From Micromonospora chokoriensis (GTDB lineage Bacteria; Actinomycetota; Actinomycetes; Mycobacteriales; Micromonosporaceae): a stretch of DNA of 64,000 nucleotides. The stretch covers positions 248,001-312,000 of the forward strand of contig NZ_JOAN01000001.1 of the NCBI RefSeq assembly GCF_000718555.1. The letters run 5' to 3'. Every line of letters begins with the position of its first letter. Position 1 is the first letter of the stretch. The position numbers and the translations under genes were made by a program. Under the pieces are notes generated by a model. That model saw nothing but the letters and a program-made list of their open reading frames with translations. It was not told the origin of the DNA and did no database searches. Of this stretch, positions 55,843 through 64,000 are shown piece by piece.

Positions 55843-56121
55843 GTGACGATCAAAGTTGACTATGCGGTCCTCGAGAGCAGCAACCAGCAGATGCAGGCCA
55901 TCTCGAAGACCCTCGAGGAAAAGCTTGACACCCTGCGGTCGATGCTGACCAAGCTCCACTGGGACGGCGAGGACCGGGTTGCCTACGAGCAGCACCAGGC
56001 CAAGTGGGATGCGGCGGTCCGGGACATCAACCGGATCCTGAACGAGATCGGCGGTGCCGTGGGCATCGCGCGCGAAAACTACCTCACCACGGAGATGAGC
56101 AACTCCAAGGTGTGGAGCTGA
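55843..56121 (+). CDS. WXG100 protein (EsxA-like)
   Basis: Protein of 92 residues. Helical hairpin with W40-D41-G42 in the turn and a Y80-LTT-E84 signal in the tail, so it is the signal-bearing half of the heterodimer with the preceding protein. GTG 55843 follows the strong GAGGAGG at 5 nt. A 12-bp hairpin terminator follows after 11 nt. Confidence 0.9.
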   Translation: MTIKVDYAVLESSNQQMQAISKTLEEKLDTLRSMLTKLHWDGEDRVAYEQHQAKWDAAVRDINRILNEIGGAVGIARENYLTTEMSNSKVWS

Positions 56122-56132
56122 GGCATTCGCCC

Positions 56133-56170
56133 GAGCGGCTCCGGTCCGGTTCGCCGGCCCGGAGCCGCTC
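56133..56170. terminator. Strong terminator after the WXG100 pair
   Basis: GAGCGGCTCCGG (56133-56144) pairs perfectly with CCGGAGCCGCTC (56159-56170), 14-nt loop. It lies between the WXG100 gene and the converging mycosin gene. Confidence 0.8.
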
Positions 56171-56211
56171 TGCGTTGGCGCTGGTGTCGGCCTCGTAGGT
56201 CGGGGCGCCGG

Positions 56212-57441
56212 TCAGCCGGCAGCCGGTGCGTCGGTGCGTCGGCCGGGCCGCCAGTCGCGTCGGCGGCCTCGGGCCACGATCGGCCCGGTGATCAGCAGCA
56301 GCACGGCGAGCAGCCCGCCGACGGCCGCCGCCCAGATCGCGGCCGGGCGCTGCCAGCTCAGTGGGTCGTCGCGCACGGCGGGTGCCGGGAGCGCGCCGAC
56401 GGGCGGGTTCGCCCGGGTGCCGAGCAGGCTCGACACCGCCCGGTACGGGTTGACCATGCCATAGCCGATGTCGGCGTTGTGGCCCTCGGGTGGGTTGTCC
56501 GCGGTGCGTTCCAGCCGATCCGCGACCTGCTGCGGGTTGAGATCCGGGTAGGCGGCCCGGACCAGCGCGGCCACTCCCGACACGTACGCGGCGGCGTAGC
56601 TGGTGCCGCCGTCCGGCACGGTGCGGTAGCCGGCGTTTCCGGGCGCCGGCCCGATGATGTTCATTCCCGGCGCGGCGATGTCGACGTAGTCGCCGCTGAT
56701 CGAGGTGCCGACGTGGCCGCCCTGCTCGTCCACCCCACCGACCGCGATCACCCCGGGGTACGCGGCCGGGTAGCCCGGACGGTTCTGGGAGTTTTCGTTC
56801 CAGTTGCCGGCGGCGGCGACCAGCACCACCCGCTTGGCCAGGGCGCGCTCGACGGCTGCCGTCAACGCGGGGTGGGGAAACGTCGTCAGGGACAGGTTGA
56901 TCACGTCGGCGCCCTGTGCGACGGCCCAGTCGATGGCCTCGGCGATCTCCACGGGGAGTTGCGGGTTGTTGACCTCCCCGGTCAGCGGCAGGACCCGGAT
57001 GGGCAGGATGCGGGCGGCCGGGGCGATGCCACTGAACGGGACGCCCGAGCCCTCCCGGCCCGCGATGATGCCGGCGATCAGCGTGCCGTGCCCGGCCTCG
57101 TCGCACTGGCCCTGCCGGGCTGGCAGGTCGTTGAAATCTCGCCCCTGGAGCACCTGGCCCTTGAGGAGCGGGTGGGCGGCGGAGACTCCGGAGTCGATCA
57201 CGGCCACCGTCATCCCGGCGCCCCGGGACAGCGGCCACGCCGAGGACGGCTCAAGCCGGCGCAGCGCCCACGGCGTCTCGGTCAGGCTCGCGGCACCGCC
57301 GGGACCGCAGATGGGCGGTGCCGCGGTCGCGGGGGAGGGTGCCACCAGGCCGACGCCGAGCAGGGCCGCCAGCGTTCCACTGAGGACGCCGCGGAGGGCG
57401 CGGCGGGACGGGGTCGCGCTCAACGAGGGGCATTCGCGCAC
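56212..57441 (-). CDS. mycP: Mycosin, T7SS-associated subtilisin-like protease
   Basis: Protein of 409 residues. Signal peptide about 1-40; the S8 triad is Asp83 (VIDSGV), His118 (AGHGTLIAG) and Ser281 (GGTSYAAAYVSG), with oxyanion Asn213. A C-terminal membrane helix (about 370-392) with a basic tail anchors it, as in MycP. Two Cys (45, 113) may clamp the N-extension. It processes or caps the ESX complex from outside. GTG 57441 has a leaderless -10. It converges on the WXG100 genes. Confidence 0.92.
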   Translation of the reverse strand: MRECPSLSATPSRRALRGVLSGTLAALLGVGLVAPSPATAAPPICGPGGAASLTETPWALRRLEPSSAWPLSRGAGMTVAVIDSGVSAAHPLLKGQVLQGRDFNDLPARQGQCDEAGHGTLIAGIIAGREGSGVPFSGIAPAARILPIRVLPLTGEVNNPQLPVEIAEAIDWAVAQGADVINLSLTTFPHPALTAAVERALAKRVVLVAAAGNWNENSQNRPGYPAAYPGVIAVGGVDEQGGHVGTSISGDYVDIAAPGMNIIGPAPGNAGYRTVPDGGTSYAAAYVSGVAALVRAAYPDLNPQQVADRLERTADNPPEGHNADIGYGMVNPYRAVSSLLGTRANPPVGALPAPAVRDDPLSWQRPAAIWAAAVGGLLAVLLLITGPIVARGRRRDWRPGRRTDAPAAG

Positions 57442-57447
57442 CCATGA

Positions 57448-57453
57448 AGGTTA
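57448..57453 (-). promoter_or_regulatory. Leaderless -10 box TAACCT for mycP
   Basis: On the minus strand TAACCT ends 6 nt before GTG 57441. Confidence 0.5.
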
Positions 57454-57492
57454 CCGCCGGGACCGCCGGGCAGCGGCCCCCGGTAACGGGGG

Positions 57493-57828
57493 TCAGGCCC
57501 CCGGCGGTGCCTTCGCGGTGGGAGTTTCGGCGAAGAGCGCGAGCAGGTCGCCGACCTGCCGGTCGGCCTCGGCGGGGTGCCGGAACCGGCCGGCCGGGTT
57601 GAGGGTGTACTCGTTGCGCCGCCCGACCCGGGTGCGGTGCAGGTAGCCGCCCGCCTCCAGGTCGGCGACGATCGCCTGCGCGGCCCGTTCGGTCACGCCG
57701 ACCTCGGCGGCGACATCACGCAGCCGGGCGGTCGGATCGCGGGCGATGGCCAGCAGAACGTGCCCGTGATTGGTGAGGAACGTCCAGTTCCGTCCGCCGC
57801 CGGTGTCGCCCGTCACGGTGCCCGCCAT
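57493..57828 (-). CDS. Small winged-helix transcriptional regulator
   Basis: Protein of 111 residues. Winged-helix core about 15-80: NHGHVLLAIARDPTARLRDVAAEVG, recognition helix TERAAQAIVADLEAGGYL, wing RTRVGRRNEYTLN. It fits the MarR/ArsR-like group. The neighbour mycP and the divergent carbonic anhydrase are possible targets. AAAGGCGG precedes ATG 57828. Confidence 0.82.
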   Translation of the reverse strand: MAGTVTGDTGGGRNWTFLTNHGHVLLAIARDPTARLRDVAAEVGVTERAAQAIVADLEAGGYLHRTRVGRRNEYTLNPAGRFRHPAEADRQVGDLLALFAETPTAKAPPGA

Positions 57829-58054
57829 CGTGTGACCGCCTTTCCGGATGTCCGACTGCCTCGCGAAAGTCTCGCCCGCCCTACCCCGGGAAGATTGCCC
57901 AGGGGGGCGACCCGGTCAACGTATGAAATCTAAATCACGCATACCTTGACGCATCTTACGGTGCGTGTGACCGTGGAGCACGAGCCAGCCGCCCGTCGCC
58001 CGGCCGGCGGAAAGCCGCTTTGACCAGGTGAGATGCGTCGAGACGAGGTGCGGG

Positions 58055-58774
58055 ATGAGTCATACCGGGAGCGCCGGCGGTCAGCCGGGTTCGCAGCGGA
58101 CCACCGACCAGGCGTCCGCGCTCAGCAAGCCGGCCCGGGCGTACGCCGAACTGGTCGCCGGCAACCAGCGCTTCGTCGGTGGCGCCCCACGCCACCCCAA
58201 CCAGGACGCCGGGCACCGGGCCGCTGTGGCCGACGGGCAACACCCGTTCGCGGTGATCGTCGGCTGCTCCGACTCCCGCCTGGCCGCCGAGATCATCTTC
58301 GACCGGGGGCTGGGCGACCTGTTCGTGGTCCGCACGGCCGGGCACACCGCCGGCCCAGAGGTGCTCGGCAGCGTGGAGTACGCGGTGACCGTGCTCGGCA
58401 CTCCGCTGGTGGTGGTGCTCGGCCATGACTCGTGCGGCGCGGTGCAGGCCGCCCGAGAGTCCACCGCGACCGGTACCGCACCCAGTGGTCATCTGCGCGC
58501 GGTGGTCGACGCCGTGCTGCCCAGCCTGCGTCGGGCCGAGGCCGAGGGCGTGGACGACATCGACGGCATCGTCGACATCCACATCGCACACACCGTCGAG
58601 ACGTTGCTCGGGCAGTCCCCCGTGTTGGCCGACGAGGTGGCGCAGGGGCGGTGCGCGGTGGTGGGTGTGTCGTACCGGCTCGCCGCCGGGGTGGTGCGCC
58701 CGGTGGCCGCCGTGCCGGCCGACTTCGCGCCGTTGGGCGTCCCGACCGGATCGGCCGAGCCAGCCGCCGCCTGA
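58055..58774 (+). CDS. Beta-carbonic anhydrase
   Basis: Protein of 239 residues interconverting CO2 and bicarbonate. Zinc ligands are Cys71 (VGCSDSR, with Asp73 and Arg75), His124 and Cys127 (GHDSCGAV). A loop with DLFVVRTAGHTAG is the family's second shell. ATG 58055 has GACGAGG upstream. The 226-nt upstream region is unusually AT-rich (GTATGAAATCTAAATCACGC at 57920-57939) and has TTGACG and TACGGT boxes, so a strong promoter probably lies there. Confidence 0.9.
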   Translation: MSHTGSAGGQPGSQRTTDQASALSKPARAYAELVAGNQRFVGGAPRHPNQDAGHRAAVADGQHPFAVIVGCSDSRLAAEIIFDRGLGDLFVVRTAGHTAGPEVLGSVEYAVTVLGTPLVVVLGHDSCGAVQAARESTATGTAPSGHLRAVVDAVLPSLRRAEAEGVDDIDGIVDIHIAHTVETLLGQSPVLADEVAQGRCAVVGVSYRLAAGVVRPVAAVPADFAPLGVPTGSAEPAAA

Positions 58775-58779
58775 CGCGA

Positions 58780-58814
58780 CGAGGGCCGCTCCGCGTGACG
58801 CGGAACGGCCCTCG
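58780..58814. terminator. Hairpin between convergent carbonic anhydrase and wall-hydrolase genes
   Basis: CGAGGGCCG (58780-58788) pairs with CGGCCCTCG, and inside it TCCGCG/CGCGGA closes a 3-nt loop; one mismatch. Probably bidirectional. Confidence 0.75.
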
Positions 58815-58830
58815 ACCAGGATCGTGCGGG

Positions 58831-59850
58831 TCAGAGCAGCGACATGTGGACGTGGTCGGTGTGGTTCGACGGCCCGCTGTACGAACTCCAGCCGGTCGCC
58901 GGGAACCAGATCTGCCGGTTCCAGATCACGTAGTAGATGCCGAGCCGGTCGGCGTTACGGATCAGGAACGCGGCGACGTTGTTGCCGTACATCCGGGTGT
59001 CGTCGTTGTGCCAGGGGGCGAAGCCGCTCTTCTGCAGCGACCAGTCGCAGGCCTTGCCCTTCGGGTGCTCCCACGGCCCACCGGAGCGGTAGCAGCCGAC
59101 GAACCGGTTGAAGCCGGCCCGCTTGACCTCCTTGTACGCGTGCAGCGTGCGGGGCGTGATGCAGCCCGACGTGGTGGGGTCGTCCTCGCTGCACGACTGA
59201 GCCTTCCAGTCACCGTCGGCCGTGCGACCCGGACCGACCTTCGCGACCATCGACGTGGCATCCACCAGACCGCCGGTGAAGCCCTTCCCACCGACGAGGG
59301 AGAGCGCCTTGTCGGCCTCGGTCTTGCGCCGCGCCATCACGGCGGTCTGCTTCTGCTGCTCCCGAACCTCCGTGTCGAGGCCCAGCTTGGCCTGCTCGGC
59401 GCGGGTCTTCACAGCGTTGACCTCGGCGAGTTTCCTCTCGTTGACCATGTTCATCTCGTCGAGCGCCGCGGCGCGCTCCACGAACGTGTCGGGGCGGTCG
59501 CTCTCCAGCAGCATCGCGATCGCGCCGATCCGACCGGTCCGGTACGACTGGGCGGCGATCTGCCCGACCTGTGGTGCCAACGCGTCCAGGTCAGCCTTGG
59601 CCCGCGCGACCTCCAGCGCCAACTCTCCCTGCCGCTTCTTGGATTTCTCCAGCTTGGACTTGGCGGCGGAGAAGTCCCGGTTGGCCTGCTCGATGACGTC
59701 GGTGAGCAGCTTGGGCTCGCTGTCCTCCTCGTGCCCGGACGGCGTGGGGGTCGTCGGGGCGGCGTGCGCCGGGAGCGGCCCGGCGAGCACGGTCAGTGCG
59801 GCGATCACGGCCACCACGGGCGTCAACCAGCGGCGTAGGGGTGCCGTCAC
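58831..59850 (-). CDS. Secreted coiled-coil protein with peptidase-like C-terminal domain
   Basis: Protein of 339 residues. Signal peptide about 1-30. Residues about 48-180 form a coiled coil of RipA/PcsB-like type (FSAAKSKLEKSKKRQGELAL). Residues 220-339 fit the ARB_07466-like domain related to peptidases with metal ligands (KACDWSLQ, HTDHVHMSLL). It probably trims cell wall. The gene sits directly behind a c-di-AMP riboswitch. GTG 59850 follows GAAGGGA. Confidence 0.82.
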   Translation of the reverse strand: MTAPLRRWLTPVVAVIAALTVLAGPLPAHAAPTTPTPSGHEEDSEPKLLTDVIEQANRDFSAAKSKLEKSKKRQGELALEVARAKADLDALAPQVGQIAAQSYRTGRIGAIAMLLESDRPDTFVERAAALDEMNMVNERKLAEVNAVKTRAEQAKLGLDTEVREQQKQTAVMARRKTEADKALSLVGGKGFTGGLVDATSMVAKVGPGRTADGDWKAQSCSEDDPTTSGCITPRTLHAYKEVKRAGFNRFVGCYRSGGPWEHPKGKACDWSLQKSGFAPWHNDDTRMYGNNVAAFLIRNADRLGIYYVIWNRQIWFPATGWSSYSGPSNHTDHVHMSLL

Positions 59851-59863
59851 AATGTTCCCTTCC

Positions 59864-60041
59864 GTCGACCGCCGACCGGGTTAGCTGACGGGTTCGGGGC
59901 GGAAGTGGCCCCTACCGCTGACGCGGATGCACCCCACGTAACTGGGTCCCCGGCTCGCCGGTTGGCGATTGGGCGGTGGCACCGCAGGCGCCGCTTCGCG
60001 CCTTCATCGGTAACCGGCAGCGAGGTTACCCGAGAGTCGAC
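59864..60041 (-). ncRNA. c-di-AMP riboswitch (ydaO/yuaA type)
   Basis: Minus-strand leader with the conserved 3' core CCGAACCCGTCAGCTAACC (59879-59897), GGTAGGGG (59909-59916) and GGGGTGCATCC (59925-59935), in the order and spacing of the ydaO/yuaA class. GTCGAC at 60036-60041 and 59864-59869 can close the P1 stem, 13 nt before the start codon of the wall-hydrolase gene. In actinobacteria this riboswitch usually controls cell-wall enzymes. Confidence 0.9.
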
Positions 60042-60151
60042 CGGGTGAGCTACGCCTGGAGGCCGACCAAAAGCGTCATTTCGCCATAGCGTTGAGTGAC
60101 CAGTGACGTGGTTCTCAGGGTGGATGCCCGATCTGGTCACGCTGAGGAGTG

Positions 60152-61522
60152 TCACCATGCCGTATCCGTGCTCCTGTTCGACTCCGGCCACCGGTCGGTG
60201 GCCTCGGATGGGGGTGCGGTCCGCGGACGATCCGGCTCGTCGGAGCCGGCCGTACGCGGTGCGATGAGTGCGGCCAGTGCCTCCGCGCGGTCCGGTTGGG
60301 GCCGGGACGCGGAAGCGTCGGCCGAGGGCGTCGCGTCGGTACGCCCGGCAGCGGTCACCACTGCGGCCAGCCCGGTGGTCAGCGGCACGGCGGCGATCAG
60401 ACCGAGGGTGGCGACCGCGCTGCGGACGATCTCCTGCGCGAGGAACTCACTGGTGAGGATCTGCCCGATCGGCCGCGAGTCGGCGGTGAGCAGGAGCAGC
60501 AGGGGTAGCGACGCGCCCGCGTACGCCAGCACGATGGTGTTGACCGTGGAGGCGATGTGCGCGCGGCCGACCCGGGTGGCCGCACGGTACAGCTGCAATC
60601 GGCTCAGGCCGGGGTTGGCGTTCGCCAGCTCGGTGACGGTGGCCGCCTGGGTGACCGTCACGTCGTCGAGCACGCCGAGCGATCCGATGATGATTCCGGC
60701 GAGCAGTAGACCGTGCAGGTCCACGTCGCCCTGGAACATCGACAGGGTGGTGGCGTCTTCGCTGCCGAAGCCGGTGAGGTGTGTCGCGGCCGTGGCGATG
60801 GTGGCGAGCACGCCGGTCAGCACCAGGCTGCCCAGGGTGCCGAGCACCGCGACCGAGGTCTGTGCGGTGACCCCGTGCGTCAGGTAGAGCACCACGAACA
60901 TGATCAGGGCTGCGCCGACCACCGCCACCAGCAGGGGTGACCTGCCGGCGCCGATGCCCGGCAGCACGAAGGTGAGCAGGATGGCGAAGCTGGCGGCCAG
61001 CCCGGCGAGCGCGGCCAGACCCCGCCACCGCCCGAACGCGACGATGGCGGCCGCGAAGACCACCGCCAGCCACACCATCGGGGTGCCGCGTTGATGCTCG
61101 GCGATGTTCCAGTTGCTGATGCTGGGATCGGTGGGATCGGTCAGCTCGACCAGGATGACCTCGTCGCCAACCTCGACCCGAGGTGCGCCGGGTCCGTCGG
61201 GCACCGGCGTCTGGACCTGCTGGCCGGCGGTCGGCCCGTCGTCCACCCGGACGTCGACAGTGCCGCATCGCCCGTCGCCGACCCTCGGTGTGCCCTCGGG
61301 AGCCGACGGCGTCGGCGGGCACGGCTCGGTCACCACCCGGGTCACCGTGCCGGGGTAGCGCGGCACGTCGGCGCCAACGTCGTTCTGCGATGACTCGCCG
61401 CGTGGCCAGAGCAGCACCGCGGCGAGCACGGTGGCGACGAAGAGGGGCACCACCGTCACGACGAGGATCCGTCGCACCCGTGGTGAGGCGGACGGAGCAG
61501 GGTGGGTGTGGTCGGAACCCAA
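60152..61522 (-). CDS. YibE/F family membrane protein
   Basis: Protein of 456 residues. A single N-terminal helix (about 19-38), an extracytoplasmic segment with two Cys (TEPCPPTPS, GRCGTVDV), and seven further helices with LHGLLLAGIIIGSLGVLDDVTVTQ, the YibE/F hallmark with paired Asp. The last 60 residues are disordered and cytoplasmic. Function unknown. TTG 61522 is proposed as start because GGGAG lies 7 nt upstream. Confidence 0.82.
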   Translation of the reverse strand: MGSDHTHPAPSASPRVRRILVVTVVPLFVATVLAAVLLWPRGESSQNDVGADVPRYPGTVTRVVTEPCPPTPSAPEGTPRVGDGRCGTVDVRVDDGPTAGQQVQTPVPDGPGAPRVEVGDEVILVELTDPTDPSISNWNIAEHQRGTPMVWLAVVFAAAIVAFGRWRGLAALAGLAASFAILLTFVLPGIGAGRSPLLVAVVGAALIMFVVLYLTHGVTAQTSVAVLGTLGSLVLTGVLATIATAATHLTGFGSEDATTLSMFQGDVDLHGLLLAGIIIGSLGVLDDVTVTQAATVTELANANPGLSRLQLYRAATRVGRAHIASTVNTIVLAYAGASLPLLLLLTADSRPIGQILTSEFLAQEIVRSAVATLGLIAAVPLTTGLAAVVTAAGRTDATPSADASASRPQPDRAEALAALIAPRTAGSDEPDRPRTAPPSEATDRWPESNRSTDTAW

Positions 61523-61833
61523 GCGAGACTCCCAACGATCCGGTGCGGGGTACGGGTCAGCGGGCCGGGCGGTTCACCGTTCGCGGTGGAAACGCGGCGG
61601 ACGGCGGGGCGGATCGCTGCCTGACGACCGCTTGATCACGGACGGTCAGTGCTCGGCCCGATCGGCCGGAGGCGTCGCCACGTCGAATCGACGCCGGTGC
61701 CCGACTGTGCGGCGGCATTCGGAGGACCATCGTTGGAGATGCTAGTCAGCCCGTCCGGGGGTTGCAGGTCGTGCCGGAGTGTCGGGTGGCCGAACCGCCC
61801 GCGTGGCGGCACCCGGACCGGCATGTTGGAGCC
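61523..61833. other. 311-nt divergent promoter region
   Basis: No gene seen. It separates the YibE/F gene and the P1B ATPase and should hold both promoters. A perfect 13-nt palindrome (CGTCGAATCGACG, 61681-61693) is the only striking dyad; I could not match it to a copper-sensor operator. Confidence 0.4.
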
Positions 61834-63993
61834 ATGTCCGCTGCATCACCGCCCGACCCCGACCACCCATCGCACGCCGAGCCCGTGCCGCACGACAAGC
61901 CCGTGCCGCACGACAAGCACGCGCGGCACGACAAGCACGCGCCGCACGACAAACACGCGCGGCACGACAAACACGCGCGGCACGACAAGCACGCGCCGCA
62001 CGACAAACACGCCGGGCACGATCCGGCGATGTTCCGTCGCCGGTTCTGGGTCTGCCTGGTGTTGACCGTTCCGGTGGTGCTGACGAGCCACCTCGTGTCG
62101 GATCAGCTGGGCCTGGGTGGGGACGTCGTCCCCGGCCGATCCTGGGTGGGCCCGGTGCTCGGCTCGGTGGTTTTCTGGTGGGGTGGTTGGCCGTTCCTGG
62201 TCGGTGCGGTCCGGGAGGTGCGGGACCGGGCGCCCGGCATGATGCTGCTGGTCGCGATGGCGATCACGGTCGCGTACACCGCGTCGTTGGCGACCAGCGT
62301 CGGCGTCTTCGATCTGGACTTCTGGTGGGAGTTGGCCGCGCTGGTCACCATCATGCTGCTGGGGCACTGGCAGGAGATGAAGGCCATCGGGCAGGCCCGG
62401 GGGGCGCTCGCGGCGCTGGCCGCGCTGCTGCCCGACGAGGCCGAACGGGTGACGGCGGACGGGCGGGTCGAGGCGGTGCCGGTGACCGACCTCCGGCTCG
62501 GTGACGTGGTGCTGGTCCGGCCGGGGGCTCGGGTGCCGGCGGACGGCCGGGTCGTCGACGGCGGCGCCGAGCTGGACGAATCGATGATCACTGGCGAGTC
62601 ACGGCCGGTCGGCCGGTCGACCGGCGACCGGGTGGTGGCCGGCACCGTCGCCACCGACTCGGCGATCCGGGTGCGGGTCGAGGCGCTGGGTGAGCAGACC
62701 GCCCTCGCCGGCATCCAGCGGATGGTCGCCCAGGCCCAGGGCTCCGGTGGGCGGGCCCAACTCCTGGCCGACCGGTTCGCCGCCGCGCTGTTCTACCTGG
62801 CCACCGGCACCGCCGTGCTGACCGTGCTGGTCTGGACCGCGCTCGGTCAGCCGGACGAGGCGGTGGTCCGTGCGGTCACCGTCCTGGTGATCGCCTGCCC
62901 GCACGCGCTGGGGCTGGCCATCCCGCTTGTCGTCGCGCTCTCCACCGCGCTCGCCGCACGGTCCGGGATCCTGGTCAAGGACCGGCTGGCGCTGGAACGG
63001 ATGCGGACCGTCGGCGCGGTGCTCTTCGACAAGACCGGCACGCTGACCCGGGGTGAGCACGGGGTTACCGACCTGGTGACGGCACCTGGCGTCGAGCGGG
63101 ACGAGGTGCTGCGGATCGCGGCGGGCGTGGAGTCGGACAGCGAACATCCGTTGGCCCGGGCGATCGTGGCGGCGGCCGGGCCCGCCGGCCCGGCCCGGGC
63201 CGCCGGGTTCCGGTCGCTGCCGGGCCGCGGTGTGCAGGCGACAATCGACGGTACGGAGTACGCGGTGGGCGGGCCGGCGCTGCTGCGGGAGCTGGGCCTC
63301 GCGCCTCCGGCGGAGGTGGAGGCCGCGACCGGGCGGTGGTCGGCGCGGGGTGCCGCGGTGCTGCACCTGGTGCGGCTGCCGGAGACCGTGCTCGGTGCGT
63401 TCGCGTTGACCGACGAGGTGCGTCCGGAGGCCCGGCGCGCTGTCGACGAGCTGCGTGCCGAGGGCGTCCGGATCATCGCCATGATCACTGGTGACGCGCG
63501 GTCGGTGGCCGAGGCGGTCGCCGCCGACCTCGGCTTCCGGTCCGGCGTCGACGAGGTCTTCGCCGAGGTGCTGCCGGCGGAGAAGGACGATCGGGTGGCC
63601 GAGCTCCAGCGCCGGGGGTTGGTCGTGGCGATGGTCGGCGACGGGGTGAACGACGCGCCAGCGCTGGCCCGAGCGGACGTGGGCATCGCGATCGGCGCGG
63701 GCACCGATGTGGCGATCGAGTCAGCCGGGGTGGTGCTGGCCTCCTCGGACCCGCGCGGGGTGGGGGCCGTGGTTCGGCTGTCCCGGGCGTCGTACCGGAA
63801 GATGCGCCAGAACCTGGCCTGGGCGGCGGGCTACAACATCGTGGCGCTGCCGCTGGCCGCCGGGGTGCTGGCCTGGGCCGGCGTGGCGTTGAGCCCGGCG
63901 CTGGCCGCGGTGCTGATGTCGGCGTCCACAATCGTGGTGGCGCTCAACGCGCAGTTGCTGCGCAGGGTCCGTCTCGACCCTGCCCCGGACTGA
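61834..63993 (+). CDS. CopB-type P1B heavy-metal ATPase with His-rich tail
   Basis: Protein of 719 residues. The N-terminus (about 18-62) holds HDKHA repeats, followed by eight-helix P1B topology. The transmembrane CPH motif (CPHALGLA, Cys355) is of the P1B-3/CopB class. Other motifs: TGES (actuator), DKTGTLT (Asp399, phosphorylation site), SEHPLA (His of nucleotide domain), GDGVNDAPAL (hinge). Cu(I)/Cu(II) or Ag(I) export is likely. ATG 61834 was chosen; upstream frame is open to 61762. Confidence 0.9.
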   Translation: MSAASPPDPDHPSHAEPVPHDKPVPHDKHARHDKHAPHDKHARHDKHARHDKHAPHDKHAGHDPAMFRRRFWVCLVLTVPVVLTSHLVSDQLGLGGDVVPGRSWVGPVLGSVVFWWGGWPFLVGAVREVRDRAPGMMLLVAMAITVAYTASLATSVGVFDLDFWWELAALVTIMLLGHWQEMKAIGQARGALAALAALLPDEAERVTADGRVEAVPVTDLRLGDVVLVRPGARVPADGRVVDGGAELDESMITGESRPVGRSTGDRVVAGTVATDSAIRVRVEALGEQTALAGIQRMVAQAQGSGGRAQLLADRFAAALFYLATGTAVLTVLVWTALGQPDEAVVRAVTVLVIACPHALGLAIPLVVALSTALAARSGILVKDRLALERMRTVGAVLFDKTGTLTRGEHGVTDLVTAPGVERDEVLRIAAGVESDSEHPLARAIVAAAGPAGPARAAGFRSLPGRGVQATIDGTEYAVGGPALLRELGLAPPAEVEAATGRWSARGAAVLHLVRLPETVLGAFALTDEVRPEARRAVDELRAEGVRIIAMITGDARSVAEAVAADLGFRSGVDEVFAEVLPAEKDDRVAELQRRGLVVAMVGDGVNDAPALARADVGIAIGAGTDVAIESAGVVLASSDPRGVGAVVRLSRASYRKMRQNLAWAAGYNIVALPLAAGVLAWAGVALSPALAAVLMSASTIVVALNAQLLRRVRLDPAPD
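61888..62023 (+). repeat. 18-bp tandem repeat encoding HDK-rich metal-binding tail
   Basis: About seven 18-nt units of the form (CCG/CGG)CACGACAAGCACGCG encode (P/R)HDKHA. The units alternate P and R in a non-uniform order, as expected after slippage duplication. Confidence 0.85.
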
Positions 63994-64000
63994 GTGGCGG

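Overview
The window is about 64 kb of very GC-rich, tightly packed chromosome. Its features point to a filamentous actinomycete, most likely Micromonospora or another Micromonosporaceae: many GTG starts, stop/start overlaps, sepH, DUF3027, the futalosine menaquinone genes, an ESX-like type VII secretion locus and many leaderless promoters. Genus and species are inference. I saw no rRNA, tRNA, CRISPR array, insertion sequence or prophage. Most of it looks like vertically inherited core and accessory chromosome.

Layout. 1-8.5 kb: helicase-associated protein, HAD phosphatase, cold-shock protein, mqnD and mqnB separated by a 0.5 kb spacer holding a remarkable palindrome and two DnaA-box-like 9-mers, an MFS protein, DUF3027 and DUF2530. 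8.5-14 kb: purine-type NCS2 permease, MarR regulator with MFS exporter, a small membrane protein, and a GbsR/MarR-like regulator divergent from a 5'-truncated alpha/beta hydrolase. 13.8-25.9 kb: metabolism and division (sepH, serC, citrate synthase, pdxH, MFS, aldose epimerase, nitroreductase, glutaryl-CoA-dehydrogenase-like enzyme, DUF4230, PspC, sdaA). 26-31.9 kb: a four-gene cassette for a phosphate-linked cell-wall glycopolymer (ABC-2 permease, ATPase, CDP-alcohol phosphatidyltransferase/DUF5941, GT2-TagF fusion). 32-44 kb: orphan sugar-type ABC ATPase, membrane proteins, a beta-phosphoglucomutase/GH65 phosphorylase pair, AI-2E and FUSC transporters, C39 peptidase and FDOR/PPOX protein.

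43.5-57.4 kb is the ESX-like type VII secretion region: eccB, eccE, eccD, a single-chain three-ATPase eccC, two WXG100 proteins and mycosin, on alternating strands. Next to eccB lie two overlapping genes that look like a PE/PPE-type substrate pair (one with YxxxE, one with WxG). I regard this pair as the most interesting feature of the window.

57.5-64 kb: small winged-helix protein, beta-carbonic anhydrase, a secreted coiled-coil wall-hydrolase-like protein behind a clear c-di-AMP (ydaO/yuaA) riboswitch, a YibE/F membrane protein and a CopB-type P1B ATPase with a His-rich repeat tail.

Regulation visible in the sequence: at least eleven genes have TANNNT placed 6-7 nt before the start codon (leaderless transcripts), one MarR operator overlaps its own promoter and start codon, and about ten hairpin terminators mark transcript ends.
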